NCBI GenBank assembly: GCA_030038885.1
Contig: JASHQY010000139.1
Location: forward strand, 1 to 10,620
DNA: 10,620 nucleotides
Direction: 5' to 3'
Source of the DNA: Thermoplasmata archaeon
GTDB lineage: Archaea > Thermoplasmatota > Thermoplasmata > Lutacidiplasmatales > UBA184
Positions 6,137 to 10,620 of the stretch are shown piece by piece; the first letter of the stretch is position 1, and every line of letters starts with the position of its first letter. Made by a program: the position numbers and the translations under genes. The notes beneath the pieces were generated by a model that was given only the letters and a program-made list of their open reading frames with translations, did not search any database and was not told the origin of the DNA.

Positions 6137-8770
6137 TCACGGTCGTGGGACCGCGGGGATCCAGAGCCGCGGAGGGATCGTGAGCGAATGGGCCCGGCTG
6201 AAATCGATCGGGAGGGACTGAGGCGCCTTGGTCAGCGTGACGGTCCCATGGGTCGGCGACGCCGAGTAGCCCCGAACGGATCCCACCCAGTACGAGTAGG
6301 TGCCCGCGGGGTCGGCGAACGTGATCGTCCGGCCGGTCGAGTTCTCGGCGATGCCGTTCAGCGTCACGGACCACAGCGTTCCCGTCGGGAGGCCGGATTC
6401 GGTGAACGTGACGTAGTCGAGCGTGAACCGCTCGAGCGGAAGGTAGTCGCCCCCGTTCGCGATGTTCCCGCCGTTGGTGTACGGCAGGACGCCGTAGGGA
6501 TTCGTCTGGGAGCCGTAGTTCGACCAGTAGTTGCCCCCCTCGGTCGACAGGCCGAGGATGCTCCCCGAGAGGTCGACGCCGTCCACGACCCGTACGTCGG
6601 ACGCGGGCTGCAGGCTCACGTTCCACTCGTCCACGTAGCTCGCGGGCTCGCAGAGGATCTGGCACGACAGCGGATCGTAGGTCGGCGTGACCGCGGGGAA
6701 CGGAACGTCCACGTAGTTGTTGTAGATCAGGTCCCCCGACTCGGACTCGTTGATCGCCTGGGTCACGTTCCCGGAGTCGAGGACGTCCGCGAGGTCGCTG
6801 GCGTCCGGCGTCGTGTAGAAGAACGAGTTGCCCCAGATCGTGTTCGAGGTCCCGCCGTAGAGGACGATCGCGTCGCCCTCATCGGAGAACGTCGACCCGG
6901 CGACCAGGTTGTCCGAGGAGTTCCAGAACATCACCGAGCCCTCGGGGAAGCCGACGAGGAACGCGGAGAGCCACCCCGAGATCGTGCCGTCGAGCACCCG
7001 GACGTGGCTCGCTTCCCAGAACTGCAGCTGCAGGTTGTTCGTGGAGGGGAGGCCGTACTCCTCGATCTCCGCGGTCATCCACGAGGGATACACGACCTCG
7101 AAGGACGGCGGCGTGACCGTGACGTAGGCGGTCGTGCCGACGAGCAGGACCCCCGGGAACACGGGGAACTGGAAATCGTTCCAGGCCGCGAACTGGGGGT
7201 CGAGCGGGCCCCGCTCGTTGTTGTAGAGCACGTAGGGGCTCGAGAGGCTCCCGGTGCCTCCGGACGAGAGGCTCGCCAGCTCGGCATTCCCGAACGCGAT
7301 CAAGGGAGTGTAGACTCCCGCGGCGAGATCGAAGGTGCCGGTGAACGTGAGGACCGTCGTCGAATTGGCGGCTCCGGTCACGAGCGCGTGTCCCGGGTCG
7401 CGCTCGGACAGAAGGTACTCGATCCAGTACGTTCCCCCGTTCGGCACGTAAAAGGTGGTCGAACCAGTCGGTGAGGACATCACCCACTGCGCGGCGCTCG
7501 GGCTCTGCGACGCGCCCGGGTTCACGAAGAGGAGCGTGGAGGCCGGATCGAGCGTCTGGACGACTGCCCGGGCCCCGCTGTCCTTCGACTCGCCCCAGAG
7601 TCCATAGATGAACGAGGGCCCCAGCCGCATCGTGGCGACGGGGGTCGATCCGACGTAGGAGACCTCGACCCCGTTGCTGGTCTCGCCGGTCTCCGAGCCC
7701 GCGTCCATCGCAGAACGAACCGGCTGATAGCTGTGGGCCGACGCATCCCAGGTGGCGATCGACAGCGTCGCGTCCATCTGGTAGAACGTGGTCGTGTCGC
7801 CGTCGTCGTTCCCCACGACGTCCAACTCCAGGTCGTTCGGCAGCCCGACCGGGTCGACCGTGTTGCCGTTGATCTGGAACTCTCCCGCCGGGAACGCCTT
7901 GTGCACCCTGCCTGCGGACGCGTTGAACACGACGTAGTCGTACGAACCCGAGACCCGCATCGTGCGGTTGGAGACCGTGTAGTTGAAGAACACCGCCGGA
8001 CGGTCGAACAGCACGGTCGAGTTCTCGTAGAGTGTCACGGTGAACGGATAGTGGATCGTGAACGTCGGCCCGATCCCGTAGTAGTAGACCGGAGCGTAGA
8101 GCGTGCCGTTCGGTCCGGTCGCGTAGAAGACGTTCGGGGAGATGTAGGCGTCGTAGTTCGAGAAGTTCCAGACGTTGTCCCCGAACACGAGCTGCCCGGA
8201 CGAGGGGGTGTAGCTGACGAAGTTCTGCATCCAGAACTGGTTCGAGGCGTTGCCGAACAGCGTGATGCCCGTGACGACCGCGTTCAGCTGGATCCCGAAC
8301 ATGTCGGGACCGTCGCCATCGACGTTCACCGACAGCGCGTTCGTGAGCGTGATCGTCCCCTCGACGCTCGAGGTGTCGAGGACCGATCCCCGAAGCTGGC
8401 CGGAGACGTTCGTCAGGCCCAGATCCGCCACGCCCATCGGCGCCGGCGCGGAGGAGTACGTGGGGGCGACCTGCTGCCCGGCATAGGGTGGCGCCACCGA
8501 CAGATCCGGCAGGTGGATGTCGCTCTGAGGGATCCCGGAGCCCCGAAGCTCCGCCAGGATGCTTTCCTCCCGCGCGCTCGCGGGCGAGTTCGCGGCTGTC
8601 GTCGCGCCCGCGGGCCCGGCATGGGTCGAGGCGGTAGGAGTAGCGGACGCGGCATCGCCAACGCGCGGCCCCGCCATAGCGCCCGAAGTGACGGTGGCCG
8701 AGCCGGCCGAGGCCAGCAGCAGCACGATCGTAGAGACCACCAACGCGCAGACGATCGCCGTTCGAGCCAT
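6137..8770 (-). CDS. Secreted thermopsin-family (A5) acid protease with NosD-like and Ig-like C-terminal modules
   Basis: An 877-residue exported protein. Residues 1-25 form a signal peptide (MARTAIVCALVVSTIVLLLA), followed by an Ala/Thr/Pro-rich segment to about 65 that may be a propeptide or linker. The thermopsin domain spans about 105-370: APMGVADLGL, SSVEGTITL, PDMFGIQLNAVVTGITLFGN, FWMQNFVSY, NVWNFS, YPFTVTLYEN, SYDYVVFN, PNDLELDVVG, SETGETS. About 515-780 resembles NosD-type beta-helix repeats (NLVAGSTFSDEGDAIVLYGG, NTIWGNSF, GGNYWSNYG, NPYG, GGDYLPL). About 783-857 is an Ig-like module (VTFTESGLPTGTLWSVTLNG). Known thermopsins are acid-active, pepstatin-sensitive peptidases of about 340 residues, so this is a much enlarged form. 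Many N-x-S/T sites suggest glycosylation. No C-terminal membrane anchor is present in any frame. The ATG at 8770 is chosen because the signal peptide starts there. Confidence 0.85.
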   Translation of the reverse strand: MARTAIVCALVVSTIVLLLASAGSATVTSGAMAGPRVGDAASATPTASTHAGPAGATTAANSPASAREESILAELRGSGIPQSDIHLPDLSVAPPYAGQQVAPTYSSAPAPMGVADLGLTNVSGQLRGSVLDTSSVEGTITLTNALSVNVDGDGPDMFGIQLNAVVTGITLFGNASNQFWMQNFVSYTPSSGQLVFGDNVWNFSNYDAYISPNVFYATGPNGTLYAPVYYYGIGPTFTIHYPFTVTLYENSTVLFDRPAVFFNYTVSNRTMRVSGSYDYVVFNASAGRVHKAFPAGEFQINGNTVDPVGLPNDLELDVVGNDDGDTTTFYQMDATLSIATWDASAHSYQPVRSAMDAGSETGETSNGVEVSYVGSTPVATMRLGPSFIYGLWGESKDSGARAVVQTLDPASTLLFVNPGASQSPSAAQWVMSSPTGSTTFYVPNGGTYWIEYLLSERDPGHALVTGAANSTTVLTFTGTFDLAAGVYTPLIAFGNAELASLSSGGTGSLSSPYVLYNNERGPLDPQFAAWNDFQFPVFPGVLLVGTTAYVTVTPPSFEVVYPSWMTAEIEEYGLPSTNNLQLQFWEASHVRVLDGTISGWLSAFLVGFPEGSVMFWNSSDNLVAGSTFSDEGDAIVLYGGTSNTIWGNSFFYTTPDASDLADVLDSGNVTQAINESESGDLIYNNYVDVPFPAVTPTYDPLSCQILCEPASYVDEWNVSLQPASDVRVVDGVDLSGSILGLSTEGGNYWSNYGSQTNPYGVLPYTNGGNIANGGDYLPLERFTLDYVTFTESGLPTGTLWSVTLNGIAENSTGRTITFADPAGTYSYWVGSVRGYSASPTHGTVTLTKAPQSLPIDFSRAHSLTIPPRLWIPAVPRP

Positions 8771-8805
8771 GGGAACGAGACCCTGCGACGCCCTACCGTG
8801 GACCC

Positions 8806-8819
8806 CGATAAGTCTTTGT
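8806..8819 (-). promoter_or_regulatory. BRE/TATA-like promoter of the thermopsin gene
   Basis: The minus strand reads ACAAAGACTTATCG: an A-rich BRE-like element followed by CTTATC. It is centred about 40 nt before the ATG at 8770, predicting a leader near 14 nt. Confidence 0.45.
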
Positions 8820-8965
8820 GACGGAAACTTGGACCGTCTCGAATTCTTCCCCCGTACGAGACACAGTCCCGGCGACATGAGGGCGGGCGAAGGTGTCGAG
8901 GACGCACTCGGCTCGGTCTCCCTCTGCGAACCTTGCGGCCTGGCGGGCACAGTGCGGCTCGACTA

Positions 8966-8984
8966 GGCTCCTCCCTCAGGAGCC
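8966..8984 (-). repeat. Perfect 7-bp hairpin downstream of the second TasA-like gene
   Basis: GGCTCCT (8966-8972) and AGGAGCC (8978-8984) are perfect complements around a 5-nt loop. It lies about 100 nt beyond the stop of the TasA-like gene. No T-run follows. A second 3' structure or a chance hairpin are both possible. Confidence 0.3.
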
Positions 8985-9039
8985 GGGAACGTCGGATGTC
9001 AAGGGTCAAATCGGAATACTGCTCAGGCGTTGTCGCTCC

Positions 9040-9066
9040 ATCCGGAGGGGGACGCATCCTCCGGAT
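9040..9066 (-). terminator. Terminator-like perfect 9-bp hairpin after the TasA-like operon
   Basis: ATCCGGAGG (9040-9048) pairs perfectly with CCTCCGGAT (9058-9066) across a 9-nt loop, starting 15 nt after the stop codon at 9082-9084. The position suits a 3'-end structure for the two-gene transcript. The lack of a following T-run means termination itself is an inference. Confidence 0.45.
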
Positions 9067-9081
9067 TCGTGCGATCACTAC

Positions 9082-9636
9082 CTACTGCTGCGGAAGCACG
9101 CGGGCGGGGTCCCACTGCGCGGCGGAGGTCTCGCACGAATAGGTGCTACTGATGGTCACGGTCACGGTCGCAAGTTTCTCCTCGCAGGCGTTCCCGGCAC
9201 TCGCGGCCAGGGAGAAGACCGCGTGGTAGCTGAAGGGATGGCCCGGGTCCACCACGGGCGCTTTCGAGAGCTTTGCGACATTATCGGAGTAGGTGAACAG
9301 GAGGCAATTGACCGGGTGGGAGAGAGTGATTTCCGCGTACAGCGTCGCCGGTAGGCTCCCCGAATTCTTGATCGTTGCCGACAGAGTGCACGAGGCGCCC
9401 GGGGCGAGATTGGTTACATGAAGCGAAAGGACTTCAGAGGTGTACGATGAAGAGCACCCCACGTAACTTGGGCTGGGCGAGGTCGCGATCGGGTTCGCCC
9501 ATGAAAGCTCGATAGATGACGTTGCGCCCGAATTCTTGTCGCTAAGGGTACCCGCGGAACAAGCATACCCCAGTCCGCCTGCAACCAGGAACACGACGGC
9601 TAGCGCCACCACCGCCACTACGGGCGTCGCGGCCAT
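9082..9636 (-). CDS. TasA/camelysin-like secreted protein, second paralogue
   Basis: A 184-residue protein with one N-terminal hydrophobic segment (residues 5-24, VVAVVALAVVFLVAGGLGYA), then a short disordered part and an all-beta body. It shares with its upstream neighbour the central motif L-x-PG-x-SC (LAPGASC, 77-83) followed by a strand and N-x-GSLPAT (91-98). That is the pattern seen in TasA/camelysin family fibre subunits (PGD then NNGSL). Six cysteines (26, 61, 83, 111, 151, 168) could give three disulfides. C26 does not sit in a lipobox. An in-frame TAG lies just upstream, fixing the ATG at 9636. There is no clear TATA box in the 108-nt gap to the upstream gene, so it is probably co-transcribed. 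Likely exported and surface-bound or polymerised. Family assignment is from motif and layout, not a search. Confidence 0.6.
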   Translation of the reverse strand: MAATPVVAVVALAVVFLVAGGLGYACSAGTLSDKNSGATSSIELSWANPIATSPSPSYVGCSSSYTSEVLSLHVTNLAPGASCTLSATIKNSGSLPATLYAEITLSHPVNCLLFTYSDNVAKLSKAPVVDPGHPFSYHAVFSLAASAGNACEEKLATVTVTISSTYSCETSAAQWDPARVLPQQ

Positions 9637-9671
9637 TACGGACCCCTAACTCAACCGCACAGCGCCCTCGC

Positions 9672-9720
9672 CCGTCGTTGGGGCAACAACGGCGGCCCCG
9701 GGCTGGCACCCGGGACCGCC
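9672..9720 (-). repeat. Two overlapping hairpins between the TasA-like genes
   Basis: GGCGGCCCCGGG (9691-9702) pairs with CCCGGGACCGCC (9709-9720) around 6 nt, 12 pairs with one G.U in the minus-strand RNA. CCGTCGTTG (9672-9680) pairs with CAACAACGG (9684-9692) around 3 nt, 9 pairs with one G.U in that RNA. They share bases 9691-9692. In the operon transcript they would sit between the two coding regions, where an attenuator, processing site or stability element could set unequal subunit levels. Confidence 0.5.
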
Positions 9721-9732
9721 TCCCACCTTCTC

Positions 9733-9743
9733 CAACCCGGTTG
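9733..9743. repeat. Short palindrome at the end of the first TasA-like gene
   Basis: CAACC and GGTTG flank a single C immediately after the stop codon at 9745-9747. The loop is too short for an RNA hairpin, so if functional it would be a DNA site. It may be chance. Confidence 0.2.
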
Positions 9744-9744
9744 T

Positions 9745-10296
9745 CTAACTGCCCACGTACCCCGTGAACGTGATGCTAAAGCTGATCGAGACGGCTTGGG
9801 TCGTACCGGACGGCTCGTAGATTGTAACAACGTAATAGCCCGGCAGCACTCCTCCGCCCGCCGGAATTCCGAGATTGCCGGAACCTCCGGAGTTGTATTC
9901 CGAGTTCAAGCTAACACCGTTCAGGTTGTCCGCAACGCCAAGGCAGTTGTAGGTCCCGTAGGGCCCACACAGCTGACCCGAGTACGACGTCAACTGGCTC
10001 GATTCCGATGTCGCGGGGAGCGACCCATAGTTTGCCACACCCAACGTCACGCTGCATGAGTCGCCCGGGGAGAGATCACTGGCCGAAATCGTGGCGACTG
10101 TTCCGGTGAGGGATGTGACCGAGCACACGGCATACGTCCCGTCGGTCACTCCCGAGGTGTAAAACGCTAGATTCAGATCGCCCGAGGCCGCCGACCCATT
10201 CACGGTGATCGACGAGGTGTAGGTGGCAAAGCCGATACCCCCCACCGCAACCACCGCGACCATCGCAATCACTCCCAACAGCATCCTGCTCACCAT
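9745..10296 (-). CDS. TasA/camelysin-like secreted fibre-subunit candidate, first paralogue
   Basis: A 183-residue protein starting MVSRMLLGVIAMVAVVAVGG, a signal segment ending GGIGFATYTSSITVNGSAAS and then SGDLNLAFY. This order of hydrophobic stretch, GG, aromatic-Ala-Thr/aromatic turn, short linker, ASG-x-LxL strand is the SipW-type N-terminus of TasA and camelysins. The body holds LSPGDSC (75-81), a strand, then NYGSLPATSES (89-99) and ends in beta strands (YYVVTIYEP, VSISFSITFTGYV). Four cysteines (58, 81, 110, 118) may form two disulfides. TasA makes biofilm fibres in Bacillus, and TasA-like pili are known from the archaeon Pyrobaculum. The ATG at 10296 is preferred over 10335 because GGAGGAG lies directly before it and it begins the signal peptide. 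It is the first gene of a probable two-gene operon. No signal peptidase gene is visible here. Confidence 0.68.
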   Translation of the reverse strand: MVSRMLLGVIAMVAVVAVGGIGFATYTSSITVNGSAASGDLNLAFYTSGVTDGTYAVCSVTSLTGTVATISASDLSPGDSCSVTLGVANYGSLPATSESSQLTSYSGQLCGPYGTYNCLGVADNLNGVSLNSEYNSGGSGNLGIPAGGGVLPGYYVVTIYEPSGTTQAVSISFSITFTGYVGS

Positions 10297-10300
10297 CTTT

Positions 10301-10307
10301 CTCCTCC
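10301..10307 (-). promoter_or_regulatory. Strong Shine-Dalgarno site before the first TasA-like gene
   Basis: The minus strand reads GGAGGAGAAAG directly before ATG 10296, a near-ideal purine run and spacing. It is the clearest ribosome site in the window and decides this start over the in-frame ATG at 10335. Confidence 0.65.
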
Positions 10308-10343
10308 GCTGGCCTCCCAAGCCTCGGGGTGTCATCGACCCGG

Positions 10344-10351
10344 TATGTAAA
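10344..10351 (-). promoter_or_regulatory. TATA-like box of the TasA-like operon
   Basis: TTTACATA on the minus strand is centred about 52 nt before the ATG at 10296. Initiation about 25 nt downstream leaves a leader near 26 nt, long enough to hold the strong ribosome site. Confidence 0.45.
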
Positions 10352-10398
10352 CGCAGGGCGAAGGTGCGGCCCCGTTCGTCCTGAGCAAGTCGAGAATT

Positions 10399-10428
10399 CT
10401 ACGTACCAGCGGCCGTACTCGTACGTAG
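10399..10428. promoter_or_regulatory. Inverted repeat with two TACGTA palindromes, candidate operator
   Basis: CTACGTAC (10399-10406) and GTACGTAG (10421-10428) are perfect inverted repeats 14 nt apart. Each arm contains the palindrome TACGTA, and their centres are 22 bp apart, about two helical turns. The element lies about 50-80 bp upstream of the TATA-like box of the TasA-like operon, a position suited to an activator or architectural protein. It could also be a 3' hairpin of the right-edge gene. Confidence 0.4.
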
Positions 10429-10526
10429 CTTTCGGTGAAGTCCTCCAGGCCAGCCCGAGCAAGTGGGGCGGCACCGCCGGAGCCACTGCGCACGCCCTCG
10501 AAGCACCGATACAACGCCGTGCGCGC

Positions 10527-10620
10527 TTACGGTGCGATCAGCCGGTCGACCGCGTCCAACCGCCTCTCCGCCTCGGCCAGGCGGCCCGCGCGCAGGGACA
10601 CGATCGCCTGGCTCAGGGTC
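10527..10620 (-). CDS. C-terminal end of an unidentified helical, TPR-like protein
   Basis: Only the last 30 codons and the TAA stop are inside the window. The visible peptide contains SQAIVSLRAGRLAEAERRLD and ends AVDRLIAP. The spacing of small and large residues (A-x-x-x-L-x-x-G-R-x-x-E-A) is that of a tetratricopeptide helix pair, but one repeat is not enough to name a family. The reading frame is open to the edge and its composition matches the high-GC coding style of the neighbours. The gap from its stop to the first TasA-like start is 230 nt and contains a promoter, so it is probably a separate transcript. Confidence 0.5.
   Translation of the reverse strand, partial: TLSQAIVSLRAGRLAEAERRLDAVDRLIAP

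Larger units (their letters stand above)
8771..9081. other. Intergenic region upstream of the thermopsin gene
   Basis: These 311 nt hold no convincing gene. They contain the thermopsin promoter near 8810 and two perfect hairpins, listed separately. The rest shows no repeat or RNA-gene signature that I can recognise. Confidence 0.5.

Noticed and set aside
6001..6183. Small plus-strand frame after the MscS-like gene
   Set aside because: It is Pro/Gly/Arg-rich with no recognisable motif and overlaps the thermopsin 3' end; likely chance in GC-rich spacer.
6041..8821. Plus-strand open frames opposite the thermopsin gene (6041-7474, 7733-8821)
   Set aside because: Composition is dominated by Arg, Val, Asp and Glu without domain signatures, while the minus strand carries an uninterrupted family match.
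9553..9572. Lipobox at C26 of the second TasA-like protein
   Set aside because: The residues before the cysteine (GLGYA-C) do not fit the L-[AS]-[GA]-C pattern.
10297..10335. Upstream ATG start for the first TasA-like protein
   Set aside because: The strong GGAGGAG site is placed for ATG 10296, and the signal peptide begins there.
10332..10514. 60-residue minus-strand frame whose TGA overlaps the ATG at 10335
   Set aside because: No motif is recognisable, it spans the candidate operator and TATA box, and that ATG is not the favoured start.
1..10620. Search by eye for CRISPR arrays, tRNA or rRNA genes, and transposase ends
   Set aside because: No regularly spaced repeats, cloverleaf-like conserved arms or transposase motifs were seen.

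Overview
The window looks like a chromosomal segment of a high-GC archaeon, most likely from the Thermoplasmatota. This placement is an inference. It rests on a thermopsin-family (A5) peptidase carrying the NosD-like and Ig-like C-terminal modules typical of Thermoplasmata surface proteins, on a VapB(AbrB)-VapC(PIN) pair, and on TATA-like boxes about 30-50 nt upstream of starts with very short leaders. No rRNA, tRNA, CRISPR array or insertion sequence was seen.

Left part (1-3656): a minus-strand gene running off the left edge resembles succinylglutamate desuccinylase/aspartoacylase (M14) enzymes. It is divergent from a plus-strand SnoaL-like ester cyclase. An aldo/keto reductase and a complete dihydroxyacid dehydratase (ilvD) follow. 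A perfect 18-bp palindrome sits directly after the ilvD stop.

Middle (3671-5970): a VapBC pair on the minus strand, whose PIN protein lacks two of the usual active-site aspartates. Divergent from it is a prenyltransferase/squalene-cyclase-repeat gene broken by at least two single-base deletions and an upstream stop. A very short MscS-like mechanosensitive channel follows.

Right part (6137-10620), all minus strand, is a secreted or surface block. It has an 877-residue thermopsin-like protein and two tandem small secreted proteins resembling TasA/camelysin fibre subunits (SipW-type N-terminus, the motif PGxSC, then N-[YS]-GSLPAT). Overlapping hairpins lie between the two, and a pair of TACGTA palindromes 22 bp apart lies upstream of the first. 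At the right edge is the last 30 codons of an unidentified helical protein.

The most interesting candidate system is the two-gene TasA-like operon with its regulatory architecture, next to a large secreted acid protease. This would be an archaeal extracellular fibre or biofilm-matrix locus.
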